Positions 1 through 8,602 are shown, counted from the stretch's first letter. The stretch: DNA of 64,000 bases from Sphingomonas sp. Leaf412 (GCF_001425405.1 NZ_LMQP01000002.1:62357-126356), one strand, 5' to 3'. Program-made: numbers and translations. The notes: a model not told the origin generated them from the sequence alone.

Positions 1-1087
1 TCAGCGCGTGGCCGGTCATGCGCGCGCCGCTCATGCCATAGGGGTGGCCGATCGAGATCGCGCCGCCGTTGACGTTCAGCAATTCGTCCGGGATGCCCAG
101 CTTGTCGCGGCAGTAGAGGACCTGCACCGCGAACGCCTCGTTCAATTCCCACAGGCCGATGTCGCCCACGGTCAGCCCGTTGCGCTCCAGCAGCTTGGGG
201 ATCGCGAAGACGGGGCCGATGCCCATCTCGTCCGGCGCGGTGCCCGCGACCGCCATGCCGACATAGCGGCCCAGCGGGGTCAGGCCGCGCTTCTCCGCCA
301 GCGAGGCTTCCATCAGCACGCTGGCCGAGGCGCCGTCCGACAGCTGCGACGCATTGCCCGCGGTGATGTTCAGATCCGGGCCGAGGACGGGCTTCAGCGA
401 CTTCAGGCCCTCCAGCGTGGTGTCGGCGCGATTGCCCTCGTCCTTCGACAGCGTCGTTTCCCGGTAGGAGACTTCCTTCGTCTCCTTGTCGGTGATCGCC
501 ATCGTCGCGGTCACGGGCACGATCTCGTCATCGAACTTGCCCGCGGCCTGCGCGGCGGCGGTGCGCTGCTGCGAGCGCAGGCCGTATTCGTCCTGCGCGT
601 CGCGGCTGATGCCGTAGCGCTTGGCGACGACTTCCGCGGTCTGGAGCATCGGCATGTAGATGTCCGGGTGCATCGCCAGCAATTCCTTGTCCGGTGCGAC
701 GCGCATCTGCGGCGTCTGGACGAGCGAGATGCTGTCGACGCCGCCGCCGATCGTCACGTCCATCCCGTCGACGACGATCTGCTTCGCCGCGGTCGCGATC
801 GCCATCAGGCCCGACGCGCACTGGCGGTCCAGCGACATGCCGCTGACCGTGGTGGGCAGCCCCGCGCGCAGCAGCGAGGTGCGCGCGATGTTGCCCGCCT
901 GATGCCCCTGCTGGAGCGCGGAGCCGATGACGACGTCGTCGACCTCCGCGCCGTCGATCCCGGCACGCTCGACCGCGGCCTTGATCGCGTGGCTGGCGAG
1001 CGTGGGGGAGGGCAGATTGTTGAACGCCCCGCGATAGGCGCGGCCGATCGGGGTGCGGGCGGTGGAGACGATGACGGCGGAGCGCAT
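1..1087 (-). CDS. Thiolase family acyltransferase (3' end beyond window)
   Basis: Acetyl-CoA acyltransferase, the thiolytic or condensing step between acyl-CoA and acetyl-CoA in fatty-acid or aromatic degradation. It reads from ATG at 1087 downwards for about 362 residues and is cut by the window start, so only the last C-terminal part is missing, including the final Cys-x-Gly motif. Visible motifs are the nucleophilic Cys90 in LDRQCASGL, the NEAFA motif and His348 in GGAISIGHPYGMSGAR. The upstream neighbour on the same strand is a MaoC hydratase, which fits beta-oxidation or PHA-type metabolism. An inverted repeat separates the two, so they may not be co-transcribed. The family is certain; substrate length is not readable. 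Confidence 0.95.
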   Translation of the reverse strand, partial: MRSAVIVSTARTPIGRAYRGAFNNLPSPTLASHAIKAAVERAGIDGAEVDDVVIGSALQQGHQAGNIARTSLLRAGLPTTVSGMSLDRQCASGLMAIATAAKQIVVDGMDVTIGGGVDSISLVQTPQMRVAPDKELLAMHPDIYMPMLQTAEVVAKRYGISRDAQDEYGLRSQQRTAAAQAAGKFDDEIVPVTATMAITDKETKEVSYRETTLSKDEGNRADTTLEGLKSLKPVLGPDLNITAGNASQLSDGASASVLMEASLAEKRGLTPLGRYVGMAVAGTAPDEMGIGPVFAIPKLLERNGLTVGDIGLWELNEAFAVQVLYCRDKLGIPDELLNVNGGAISIGHPYGMSGARMTGHAL

Positions 1088-1114
1088 CCTGTGATCCTTC
1101 ATTCTAATAGAGAC

Positions 1115-1175
1115 GTCACCCCAGCGAACGCTGGGGTTTCATGCCGCACCAGACCCCAGCGTTCGCTGGGGTGAC
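1115..1175. repeat. Perfect 22-bp inverted repeat, REP-like
   Basis: Arms 1115-1136 and 1154-1175 are perfect reverse complements with a 17-nt spacer. Each arm contains its own smaller palindrome (CCCCAGCG-AA-CGCTGGGG). It lies between the MaoC stop and the thiolase start and looks like a dispersed extragenic element of the REP or RNA-hairpin kind. I see no second copy of this family in the window. Confidence 0.85.
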
Positions 1176-1186
1176 GGCGATTGGAC

Positions 1187-1636
1187 TCAGACGAAGACCT
1201 GCGTGATCCATTCGGCGATCATCGCGGGCTTCTGGCTGCCCTCGATCTCCACCGTGGTCTCGGTCGTATATTGATACTGGCCGGGGCGCTTTTCCTCGAA
1301 CTCGGTCACTTTCGACCGGCCGCGGATCTTCGATCCGGAGGGCACGGGCGCCAGGAAGCGGACCTTGTTGCCGCCGTAGTTGACGCCCATCTTCACGCCG
1401 TCCAGCCGCGGCGCATCGGCGTTCTTCATCGATATCAGCGGCAGCAGCGACAGCGTCAGGAAGCCGTGCGCGATCGTGGTGCCGAACGGCGTCGCCTTCG
1501 CGCGTTCCGGATCGACGTGGATGAACTGGTGGTCGCCGGTCGCGTCGGCGAACTTGTTTATCATGTCCTGGCTGACCTCGATCCAGTCGGACACGGTTTC
1601 CTGGCCGATCGCGGCCTTCATCTCGTCTGCGGTCAC
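1187..1636 (-). CDS. MaoC family dehydratase (enoyl-CoA hydratase 2 type)
   Basis: A 149-residue single hot-dog protein of the (R)-specific enoyl-CoA hydratase / MaoC family, which hydrates trans-2-enoyl-CoA. The hydratase-2 motif is visible as DATGDHQFIHVDPERA, giving the expected catalytic pair Asp35 and His40, followed by the conserved PFGTTIAHGFLTLSL stretch. The start is GTG at 1636, preceded by GGGGAGGAAAA at good spacing. It is the usual length for a stand-alone MaoC protein. Adjacency to the thiolase suggests acyl-CoA metabolism. It is divergent from putA. Confidence 0.93.
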   Translation of the reverse strand: MTADEMKAAIGQETVSDWIEVSQDMINKFADATGDHQFIHVDPERAKATPFGTTIAHGFLTLSLLPLISMKNADAPRLDGVKMGVNYGGNKVRFLAPVPSGSKIRGRSKVTEFEEKRPGQYQYTTETTVEIEGSQKPAMIAEWITQVFV

Positions 1637-1736
1637 GCGGATTTTCCTCCCCGGTTCGGACGCGCTACAGCGCTCGCCATCCCTCTAGGCGCGCCGCCCC
1701 CCGGCTCGCAAGAGCCAACGAACCGAAAGCTTGAAG

Positions 1737-4703
1737 ATGTCCGCTGCCGTAACGTCCGACACCCTTGCCGCCCTGCGTGCGCTGCATCGGGCCAGCGAAC
1801 CCGATGTTCTAAAAACCCTGCTGGCGCGCGCGGCGAGCGATTCCGATTCGCGGTCGCGGACGATCTCGACCGCGTCGGGCCTGCTGGCGGACCTGCGCGC
1901 GGCGCAGGCGCGAGGGTGGGTGAACCGCTTCTTGCAGGAATATCGGCTCAATTCATCGGAAGGCGTCGCGCTGCTCAGCCTGGCGGAGGCGTTCCTGCGC
2001 GTGCCCGATCCGGAAACCGCGGACCTGCTGATCGCGGACAAATTGGGCGATGCGGACTGGCGCGCGCATACCGGGCAGTCGGCGTCGAAGCTGGTCAATA
2101 CCGCGACGTGGGGCCTCGTCGTCGGCCGTGCGCTGGTGGGGGAGGGCGAGGCGGGGCCGTTGCGCCGCCTCATCAGCCGCGCGGGCGAACCGTTCGTGCG
2201 GCAGGCGGTCGGCGCCGCGATGCGGATGATGGGCGAAATCTTCGTCATGGGCCGCACGATCGACGAGGCCGCGCGCCGGATGAAGAAGCCCGAGCACAAG
2301 GGCTTCACCGCCAGTTTCGACATGCTGGGCGAAGCGGCGCGCACCACCGCGGACGCGCAGCGTTACTATCGCGCCTATGTCGATGCGATCGACGCGGTGG
2401 GGCGCGATCCGGCGGCGGGCCATTCGGTGTCGGTGAAGCTGTCCGCGCTCCATCCGCGTTACGAGGTGGCGAAGCGCGACGAATGCGTGCCCGCGCTGAC
2501 CGAGATGCTGGAGGCGCTGGCCATACAGGCGGCGGGCCACGGCATCGCGCTGACCGTGGATGCGGAGGAGAGCGAGCGGCTGGAGATGAGCCTGGACATC
2601 ATCGGCACCGTCGCTCCGCTGCCCGCGCTGAAGAACTGGGACGGGTTCGGAATGGCGGTGCAGGCGTACGGCAAGCGCGCGCGACCCGTCGTCGCGTGGG
2701 CGGACCAGCTTGGGCGCGTGATGAACGTGCGGCTGGTGAAGGGCGCGTATTGGGATAGCGAGATCAAGCGGACGCAGGTGGAGGGCCTGTCCGACTATCC
2801 GCTGTTCACGCGCAAGGCCGCGACCGACGTGTCGTATCTGGCGGTGGCGAAGGACATGCTGGAGGCGACGAACATCCGCCCCGCCTTCGCCAGCCACAAT
2901 GCCCTGACCGTCGCGACGATCGTCGACTGGGCGGGGAACAGCCGCGATTTCGAATTCCAGCGGCTGCACGGGATGGGCGACGGCCTGTACGAACGGCTGG
3001 TGCGCGAACACGGCTATCATTGCCGGGTGTACGCGCCGGTCGGCGGGCATCGCGACCTGCTGGCGTATCTCGTGCGCCGGTTGCTGGAGAATGGCGCGAA
3101 TTCGTCGTTCGTCCACCAGCTCGCGGACGAGCGGCTGAGCGAGGACGAGATCCTGGCGGACCCGGTGGCGAAGATCGCCGCGGTGGGGGGATCGCGGCAT
3201 CCGTCGATCCCGCTGCCGGTGGAATTGTTCGGCGCGTCGCGCAGCAATTCCGAAGGGATCGACCTGAACGATCCGGCGGTGCTGGACGATGTGGCGGCGA
3301 AGGTGACAGCCCCCGCGGCGGTGCCGGCGTCGGCGACGCCCGACGTGTCCGCCGCCATCACCCGCGCCCACGCCGCCTTCCCTGCGTGGCAGGCGACGCC
3401 CGCGGCACAGCGGGCCGCGTGCCTCGATCGCCTCGCCGACCTGCTGGAACGCGATCGCGAGCGGTTGATGGCGATTTGCGTGCAGGAGGCGTTCAAGACC
3501 ATCCCCGACGCGCTGGGCGAGGTGCGCGAGGCGGTCGATTTCTGCCGCTATTACGCCGCGGAAGCGCGCGCGAAGCTGAACGCGGTCGAGCTGCCGGGGC
3601 CGACGGGGGAGCGCAACACGCTGCATCTGGAAGGCCGCGGCGTCTGGGCGACCATCGCGCCGTGGAACTTCCCGCTGGCGATCTTCCTCGGCCAGACGGT
3701 CGCCGCGCTGGTGACGGGCAACACCGTCGTCGCTAAACCCGCGCCGCAGACGCCCGACATCGCGCGCGCCGCGGTGGCGCTGGCGCACGAGGCGGGGGTG
3801 CCCGCCGATGCGCTGATCCTCGTCCCCGGCGGGCCGGAGGTCGGCGCCGCGCTGACCGCCGAGGCGCGCGTGCAGGGGGTCGCCTTCACCGGCTCCACCG
3901 CCACCGCGCGGAAGATTGCGCGCGCGCTGCTGGAGGACGACACGCGCCCGATCGTGCCGTTGATCGCGGAAACGGGCGGGATCAACGCGATGATCGTCGA
4001 TTCCACCGCGCTGCCCGAACAGGTCGTGGCGGACGTGGTCGCCTCCTCGTTCCGCTCCGCGGGGCAGCGCTGCTCCGCGCTGCGGCTGCTGCTGGTGCAG
4101 GAGGATATCGCGGACGGGCTGGTCGAGATGCTGACGGGGGCGATGGACCTGCTGGCGATCGGCGATCCGGCCGATCCGCGCACCGATGTGGGACCGGTGA
4201 TCGATCGCGCCGCCTACGACCGGCTGATGACCTATCGCGACGGGGTGCGGGATCGCTGGGTGAAGACCGTCGATGTCCCGGCGGCCGGCCTGTTCGTGCC
4301 GCCGACGCTGATCCGCATTGATGGGATCGAGGCGCTGTCGCAGGAATGGTTCGGGCCGCTGCTGCACGTCGCGACGTGGAAGGCGGGGCAATTGTCGGAG
4401 ACGATCGCGCGGGTGAACGCCAAGGGATACGGCCTGACGATGGGCCTGCACAGCCGTATCGCGCGCGCGGGCGAGGTGGTCGAAAGCGAGGCCGCGGTCG
4501 GCAACCTGTACATCAACCGGTCGATGATCGGCGCGGTCGTGGGGTCGCAGCCGTTCGGGGGCGAGGGCCTGTCGGGCACCGGGCCGAAGGCGGGCGGGCC
4601 GCATTACCTGTACCGCTTCTGCGCGGAGCGTGCGGTGTCGGTCGATACGACCAGCGCGGGGGGTAATGCGACGTTGCTCAGTTTGGACGAGGGCGGGATC
4701 TGA
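1737..4703 (+). CDS. putA: Bifunctional proline dehydrogenase / P5C dehydrogenase PutA
   Basis: Oxidises proline to glutamate in two steps with channelled pyrroline-5-carboxylate. The 988-residue protein has an N-terminal FAD proline-dehydrogenase barrel (motifs VKLSALHPRYE and FASHNALTVATI) and a C-terminal aldehyde dehydrogenase (TIAPWNFPLA, general base near Glu745 in AETGG, nucleophile near Cys779 in SAGQRCSALR). There is no N-terminal ribbon-helix-helix domain, so it belongs to the short PutA branch and should not act as its own repressor. I use ATG 1737; a TTG six bases upstream would add two residues. It is divergent from the MaoC gene. An inverted repeat overlaps the stop codon. Confidence 0.97.
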   Translation: MSAAVTSDTLAALRALHRASEPDVLKTLLARAASDSDSRSRTISTASGLLADLRAAQARGWVNRFLQEYRLNSSEGVALLSLAEAFLRVPDPETADLLIADKLGDADWRAHTGQSASKLVNTATWGLVVGRALVGEGEAGPLRRLISRAGEPFVRQAVGAAMRMMGEIFVMGRTIDEAARRMKKPEHKGFTASFDMLGEAARTTADAQRYYRAYVDAIDAVGRDPAAGHSVSVKLSALHPRYEVAKRDECVPALTEMLEALAIQAAGHGIALTVDAEESERLEMSLDIIGTVAPLPALKNWDGFGMAVQAYGKRARPVVAWADQLGRVMNVRLVKGAYWDSEIKRTQVEGLSDYPLFTRKAATDVSYLAVAKDMLEATNIRPAFASHNALTVATIVDWAGNSRDFEFQRLHGMGDGLYERLVREHGYHCRVYAPVGGHRDLLAYLVRRLLENGANSSFVHQLADERLSEDEILADPVAKIAAVGGSRHPSIPLPVELFGASRSNSEGIDLNDPAVLDDVAAKVTAPAAVPASATPDVSAAITRAHAAFPAWQATPAAQRAACLDRLADLLERDRERLMAICVQEAFKTIPDALGEVREAVDFCRYYAAEARAKLNAVELPGPTGERNTLHLEGRGVWATIAPWNFPLAIFLGQTVAALVTGNTVVAKPAPQTPDIARAAVALAHEAGVPADALILVPGGPEVGAALTAEARVQGVAFTGSTATARKIARALLEDDTRPIVPLIAETGGINAMIVDSTALPEQVVADVVASSFRSAGQRCSALRLLLVQEDIADGLVEMLTGAMDLLAIGDPADPRTDVGPVIDRAAYDRLMTYRDGVRDRWVKTVDVPAAGLFVPPTLIRIDGIEALSQEWFGPLLHVATWKAGQLSETIARVNAKGYGLTMGLHSRIARAGEVVESEAAVGNLYINRSMIGAVVGSQPFGGEGLSGTGPKAGGPHYLYRFCAERAVSVDTTSAGGNATLLSLDEGGI

Positions 4704-4720
4704 TCTCGCCTTGTCCAAAC
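4681..4720 (+). terminator. Hairpin spanning the putA stop codon
   Basis: Arms begin GTTTGGAC and end GTCCAAAC with further pairing inward (GAGGGCGGGATC against GATCTCGCC). The TGA stop at 4701-4703 sits at the apex. There is no U-tract, so this is either a factor-dependent 3' end or an mRNA stabiliser. Confidence 0.55.
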
Positions 4721-4721
4721 A

Positions 4722-4802
4722 CCTCACCCCCGTTCGGCCTGAGCGAAGTCGAAGGCTAGGCGCCCAGGCTTCGACTACGCTCAGCCCGAACGGGGGTGAG
4801 GG
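4722..4802. repeat. Inverted repeat, family A copy 1 (GAGCGAAGTCGAAG type)
   Basis: Left arm (CCCCCGTTCGGCCTGAGCGA...) and right arm (...GCTCAGCCCGAACGGGGG) are near-perfect reverse complements of about 34 bases around a short spacer. It lies between convergent putA and the glycine-zipper gene. The same unit recurs at 31334, 34481 and 61768. Confidence 0.85.
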
Positions 4803-4821
4803 CTTCTAATCGAACGTCAGA

Positions 4822-5199
4822 TCAGCGGCACTTCACCTTGCCGCGATCGACCGACCGGCCCAGCAGCGCGCCGCCGCCCGCGCCCAGCAGCGTGCCCAGC
4901 GTCCCGCCGCCGACCACGTTGCCCAGCACGCCGCCGGCCAGACCGCCGACGACCAGCCCGGTCGTGCCGTCGTTACGCTTGCAATAGGCGCGCCCGTCCT
5001 GCCCGCGATAGACGCGGTCGTTGCGGCCCAGACGGCGCTCGCGATACCGGCCCTCGCGATAGCTGTCGCGCGGATTCCAGTTGGGGTCGTTGTCGCGCCA
5101 TTCGCGGTCGCGGTCGCGGCGCTGCGCGTCGGCGGACGTGGTGGTCATCGGCACCGCGACGGTGGCGAGCAGGGCGGCGGAGAGCAGGGCGAATTTCAT
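4822..5199 (-). CDS. Glycine-zipper 2TM domain lipoprotein-like/envelope protein
   Basis: A 125-residue exported protein. It has a signal peptide of about 25 residues (hydrophobic core ALLSAALLATVAVP, ending ADAQ), a charged Arg/Asp-rich middle, and a C-terminal glycine zipper from about residue 78 (repeated GG.AGG.LGN..GGG.LG pattern). The C-terminal part resembles the Rickettsia 17-kDa antigen / Gly-zipper_2TM family, which sits in or on the outer membrane. The start is ATG 5199 with GGAAGGAAC upstream. The function of these sphingomonad proteins is unknown. A second glycine zipper sits in the RcnB-like protein near 51 kb. Confidence 0.85.
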   Translation of the reverse strand: MKFALLSAALLATVAVPMTTTSADAQRRDRDREWRDNDPNWNPRDSYREGRYRERRLGRNDRVYRGQDGRAYCKRNDGTTGLVVGGLAGGVLGNVVGGGTLGTLLGAGGGALLGRSVDRGKVKCR

Positions 5200-5270
5200 G
5201 GGGGATGTTCCTTCCGCCCCTCCCAACGCCCCTGATCCCGTATCGGTCCCGCCCCGTCGGGGGGCGTGGG

Positions 5271-5891
5271 TCACAGCCCGCGCCACAGCAATCGGGCGCG
5301 ACCGATCACGGTCACGTCGTGCGGGGACAGGACCTCCGCCGCGAAGGCCGGATTGTCGCTGACGACGCGGATCGATCCGCCGCCGGCCAGCAGGCGCTTG
5401 ACCGACAGCACCTCGTCCCGGCGGATGACGAACACCGCGCCCGCCGCCGGTATCCGGCGATCGGCGCGGTCGACCAGCACGCGGTCCCCGTCGAGCAGCG
5501 TCGGCGCCATCGAATCGCCCGCGACCGCGATCACCGACGCGTCGGGTGGCGCGACGCCCAGGTCGCGCAGCGTCGCGCGCGCCAGCGGCAGGCCGCGCAG
5601 GACCCGTTCCTCCGCCGCGACCACCCCCGACCCCGCGGCGGCGGCGACCGCCAGCCACGGTATCGTCACGTCGTCCGCCGCCGGTGCCGGACCGCCCAGC
5701 ACGGCTTCGTCCACGCCAAGATAGGCGGCGAGCAGCGCGCGATCGCGTTCCGGCAATATGCGGGGCGTCCCGCGACGGACGTATTGTTGCAGGTAGGCGA
5801 CGTTGCGTCCCAGCATCCGCGACATGGCGGACAGGCTGGCTCCCTGCGCCGTCGCCAGGGCGGCGAGGGCTTCGCGTGGCGATCGCTCCAT
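5271..5891 (-). CDS. S24 family (LexA/phage-repressor-like) transcriptional regulator
   Basis: A 206-residue regulator with an N-terminal helix-turn-helix-like region (about residues 10-60) and a C-terminal peptidase S24 domain. The Ser/Lys dyad is visible: Ser127 in AGDSMAPTLLDGDRV and Lys165 in SVKRLL. An Ala-Gly pair at 86-87 (AAAAGSG) sits where LexA-type proteins self-cleave, so RecA-stimulated autocleavage is possible but unproven. It is divergent from the two small genes at 5977-6452, with palindromic sequence between them. No phage structural or integrase genes are nearby, so it looks like a resident regulator rather than a prophage repressor. Confidence 0.85.
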   Translation of the reverse strand: MERSPREALAALATAQGASLSAMSRMLGRNVAYLQQYVRRGTPRILPERDRALLAAYLGVDEAVLGGPAPAADDVTIPWLAVAAAAGSGVVAAEERVLRGLPLARATLRDLGVAPPDASVIAVAGDSMAPTLLDGDRVLVDRADRRIPAAGAVFVIRRDEVLSVKRLLAGGGSIRVVSDNPAFAAEVLSPHDVTVIGRARLLWRGL

Positions 5892-5904
5892 AATGCACCA
5901 ATAG

Positions 5905-5940
5905 GCGCAGGAAATTTCCTAGACAAGCGGAAAGGAATTT
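5905..5940. promoter_or_regulatory. Candidate operator between the S24 regulator and small genes
   Basis: The stretch contains the palindrome GGAAATTTCC (5909-5918) followed by the related GGAAAGGAATTT. It is AT-rich inside GC-rich surroundings and sits in the divergent intergenic gap. It is the natural place for the S24 protein to bind, by inference only. Confidence 0.4.
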
Positions 5941-5976
5941 GAGAACAAAGCACGAACAATGATTCGGAGGCGGACC

Positions 5977-6150
5977 GTGACCTTGTTGAACCAGATCGAA
6001 CATTACCTGCACCGCACCGGGGTCGCGGAAACCACGTTCGGGCGGCGCGTGGTCAACGATCCGCGGCTGGTCGGCGACCTGCGCCGCGGACGACGGCCGG
6101 GGCCGGACATGCAGGCGCGGGTGGCCGCGGTGATCGGGCAGGGGGCATGA
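5977..6150 (+). CDS. Small conserved-type protein with possible HTH (unknown)
   Basis: About 57 residues, soluble and rich in Arg, starting MTLLNQIEHYLHRTGV. GTG 5977 is the likely start because GGAGG lies at 5966-5970 with ideal spacing; an ATG at 5959 in the same frame has no ribosome-binding site. The pattern of a short amphipathic helix, then TTFGRRVVNDPRLVGDLRRGR, resembles a Cro-like or XRE-like half-domain in which an RG/GR segment ends the recognition helix. I do not recognise a named family. Its stop overlaps the next start (ATGA), so the two are translationally coupled and face the S24 regulator. Confidence 0.7.
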   Translation: MTLLNQIEHYLHRTGVAETTFGRRVVNDPRLVGDLRRGRRPGPDMQARVAAVIGQGA

Positions 6151-6452
6151 GCGGGGCGGCGGGGCGGCTGGAGCGCGCGTTGCTGCGCGATGCGGATCGC
6201 GCAGGCGCGCCGATCCGGATCGAACGCCACGCGAGCGAATCGTGGCACAGCGCGACGTTCGCGGGCGGGCGCCATCGGCTGGAGGCGAGCGGCGCGTCGG
6301 GCGCGCGACTCGATGCGTGGCTGGCGGGGCTGGACGAGGCGGCGATCGAGGTGCCCGGCCATGTCCTGGCGGACCTGTCGGTCGCGGCATGCCATCGCGC
6401 GGGTGCGGTGACGCGCTTCCGGGTCGAGGGGCTGACGGTGGCGCGCGCCTGA
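6147..6452 (+). CDS. Small hypothetical protein coupled to the upstream gene
   Basis: 101 residues, no signal peptide or membrane segment, mixed alpha/beta composition with an acidic middle. The ATG at 6147 overlaps the preceding TGA by four bases. I do not recognise the family. Its only functional clue is context: a two-gene unit divergent from an LexA-like regulator. The region from about residue 35 (FAGGRHRLEASGASGARLDAWL) reads like a compact fold with a strand, a helix and an EVPGHVLADL segment. Confidence 0.7.
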   Translation: MSGAAGRLERALLRDADRAGAPIRIERHASESWHSATFAGGRHRLEASGASGARLDAWLAGLDEAAIEVPGHVLADLSVAACHRAGAVTRFRVEGLTVARA

Positions 6453-6490
6453 CCGGCGCGACCTGGATCCTACGTCGAACGAGGCGTGTC

Positions 6491-7237
6491 CTAACCCGTC
6501 GCCATCTGCCGCAACCGGGCCAGCGTATCGTCCAGCGACGGTTGCCGGTCGCGACGCGAGCGCGCGGCGTCGCGCGCGACCCGTTCCAGCCGGGCGACGA
6601 GGTCCCCGATCGGTTCGTGGCGGGTGTCGACACGCGCGATCGTCGCGGGTTCCGCATGTGGGGCGCAGGTGACGGGTGCGAGCGAGAAGGCGGTGATCCG
6701 GTCGGGCCTGACCTCGTCCTCGGGCGGCAGCGCCACGATCGTCGCCATGCGCGTCATCGGCGGAACGGCGCGGACGGGTTCCTTCGGCCGGGCGGGAATG
6801 GCGTCCGGGTCGAACGCGCTCAGCGGCTGGTCGAGGTCCGCGGGCATGTCCTGCACCGCGGGCGGGACCGGCGGGTCGGGTTCGATCGGCAACGCCTCGC
6901 CCAGTTCGCCGCTGGCGCGCAGGGGGCGGCACGGGGGCGCGTCGGGATGCGCGTCCGCGCGGCGATGCGCGGTCCGCGTCGGCAGGCGAAGGCGGCCGAC
7001 GAGGCCCAGCGCGGCGACGAAGCCGCCGATCGCCAGCGCGATCAGGCTGCGCCCCGTGACGCCGACGGGCGGCCCCGCCTGCGGGATCGCGACCGACACG
7101 CCGCTGCGCGTGACGACGGCGTCGAGCAGGTCGCCCGGCGCGGTGGCGATGCCCGCCGCGACGCCGATGCCCGCAAGCACCGCCATGATCGGAAGCACGT
7201 AGCCCTTCAGGGCTGGAGGGAGGGTAGACGCGACCAT
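6491..7237 (-). CDS. Membrane-anchored hypothetical protein
   Basis: 248 residues. Two hydrophobic segments lie near the N-terminus (about 13-30, LPIMAVLAGIGVAAG, and about 63-83, LIALAIGGFVAALGLVG). The rest is a long Pro/Ala-rich, mostly disordered cytoplasmic or periplasmic tail ending in a short charged helix. No catalytic motif is visible. Its start at 7237 overlaps the end of the glycosyltransferase gene by about 30 bases, with GGGAAA upstream. An internal Met at residue 18 would remove the overlap. Being downstream of the exosortase-associated glycosyltransferase, it may belong to the same polysaccharide unit. Confidence 0.7.
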   Translation of the reverse strand: MVASTLPPALKGYVLPIMAVLAGIGVAAGIATAPGDLLDAVVTRSGVSVAIPQAGPPVGVTGRSLIALAIGGFVAALGLVGRLRLPTRTAHRRADAHPDAPPCRPLRASGELGEALPIEPDPPVPPAVQDMPADLDQPLSAFDPDAIPARPKEPVRAVPPMTRMATIVALPPEDEVRPDRITAFSLAPVTCAPHAEPATIARVDTRHEPIGDLVARLERVARDAARSRRDRQPSLDDTLARLRQMATG

Positions 7238-8439
7238 GACCTGTTTCCCTGCACGGCTTGGATAAGCCCTTGGTAAACAGGTTCGTAGCGATGAATGTTT
7301 GACGACCAGTTACGTTCTTGCGCGACGAACCGGCGTGCGCGCAGGCGGCGGGCGTCCCACCCCGAACGATCGGCCAGCAGCATCGCAAGCGCATGCGCCG
7401 CCGCGGCGGGGTCGTCCGCGGCGAAGATCGTTCCGGTATCGCCGTCCCGGATCAGTTCGCGATGCCCGCCCACGTCCGATGCCGCGACCAGTTTCCCCTG
7501 CGCCATCGCCTCCAGCGGCTTGAGCGGCGTGACCAGATCGGTCAGCCGCATCCGCTTTCGCGGGTAGGCGAGGACGTCGACCAGCGCATAGTAACGCTCC
7601 ACCTGCGTATGCGGCACGCGCCCGGCGAAGCGGATGCGGTGCGCCACCGGCGATGCCGCGGCCTGCGCGCGCAGCGCCGCCTCCATGGGGCCACCGCCGA
7701 CCAGCAGCAGGTGCGCCGCGGGGCGTGCCGCGACCAGCGCGGGCATCGCCGCGATCAGGTCGTCCAGCCCCTCGTAATCGTAGAAGCTGCCGACGAAGCC
7801 GACGACCTCGTCGCCGTCGGACAGGCCGAGGTGCCCGGCAAGCGCGGCGTCGCGCGCGACGGGTGCGCCGAACAGGCCCAGGTCGACGCCGTTCGGGGAA
7901 ACCATGATCCTTTCCGCCGCGATGCCGCGCGCGATCAGGTCGCCGCGCAGGCCGTCGCAGATCACCGCGACATGATCCGCGCGCCGCGCCGCCCATGTTT
8001 CCAGCGCGCGCGTGGCGCGATAGCGCGCCGATCCCTGTGTTCCGGTCCCGTTGCCGACCGCGGCATCCTCCCAGAAGGCGCGGATCTCGTACACCAGCGG
8101 CACGCCGCGCCGCCGCGCCGCCCAGAGCGCGCCGAGCGCGCTGAGGACGGGCGAGTGCGCGTGGATGATGTCGGGGCGGAAGCGGTCCGCGACCTGCCCC
8201 ACGCGCGCGGCCAGCGCGGCGATCTCCCCCGGCAGGCCGGGGATGCGCGACCGCGCGGTGCGATGGAAATCGATGCCGTCGATCGTCTCGCGCGCATCGG
8301 CGGCGCTGTCCTGCCGGACGCCGGTGACCGCCGCGACCCGCCATCCGCGCGCCATCTGCGCGGTCAGGATCGCGCGGGTGCGGAAGGTGTAGCCGCTTTG
8401 CAGCGGCAGCCCATGGTCGAGGACGTGGAGGATGCGCAT
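7207..8439 (-). CDS. Exosortase-A-associated group 4 glycosyltransferase
   Basis: A 410-residue retaining glycosyltransferase with two Rossmann domains. The opening MRILHVLDHGLPLQSGYTFR is characteristic of the PEP-CTERM/exosortase-A-associated glycosyltransferase family (Daro_2409 type). The C-terminal GT4 donor-binding region is visible (TPLKPLEAMAQGKLV...DVGGHRELI). It should transfer a sugar from a nucleotide donor during exopolysaccharide or protein-glycan assembly at the cytoplasmic membrane. It is divergent from the small protein and O-glycosylation ligase at 8603-10088. No exosortase or EPS chain-length genes are in the window. Confidence 0.9.
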   Translation of the reverse strand: MRILHVLDHGLPLQSGYTFRTRAILTAQMARGWRVAAVTGVRQDSAADARETIDGIDFHRTARSRIPGLPGEIAALAARVGQVADRFRPDIIHAHSPVLSALGALWAARRRGVPLVYEIRAFWEDAAVGNGTGTQGSARYRATRALETWAARRADHVAVICDGLRGDLIARGIAAERIMVSPNGVDLGLFGAPVARDAALAGHLGLSDGDEVVGFVGSFYDYEGLDDLIAAMPALVAARPAAHLLLVGGGPMEAALRAQAAASPVAHRIRFAGRVPHTQVERYYALVDVLAYPRKRMRLTDLVTPLKPLEAMAQGKLVAASDVGGHRELIRDGDTGTIFAADDPAAAAHALAMLLADRSGWDARRLRARRFVAQERNWSSNIHRYEPVYQGLIQAVQGNRSWSRLPSLQP

Positions 8440-8602
8440 CGCCGCGCGATATGCGGGGGACGGGTTTAAGATCGGGTTTGCGTCGTGCCGTGGGGCGCGG
8501 TCGGGCGCGCCGGTCGGACTTAACGCCGTATCAATCGCCGCGCGCTACCGCATTCCCGTTCGCCCGGCGCGGACGCAGGCGGGGCATGGAAGGAACCGGG
8601 GC

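Noticed and set aside
1953..4727. Long open frame of 924 codons opposite putA
   Set aside because: High-GC DNA creates long antisense frames; composition is Arg/His-rich without domains, and putA is certain.
5271..5891. Prophage repressor
   Set aside because: No integrase, excisionase, structural or lysis genes within 15 kb; the S24 gene looks chromosomal.
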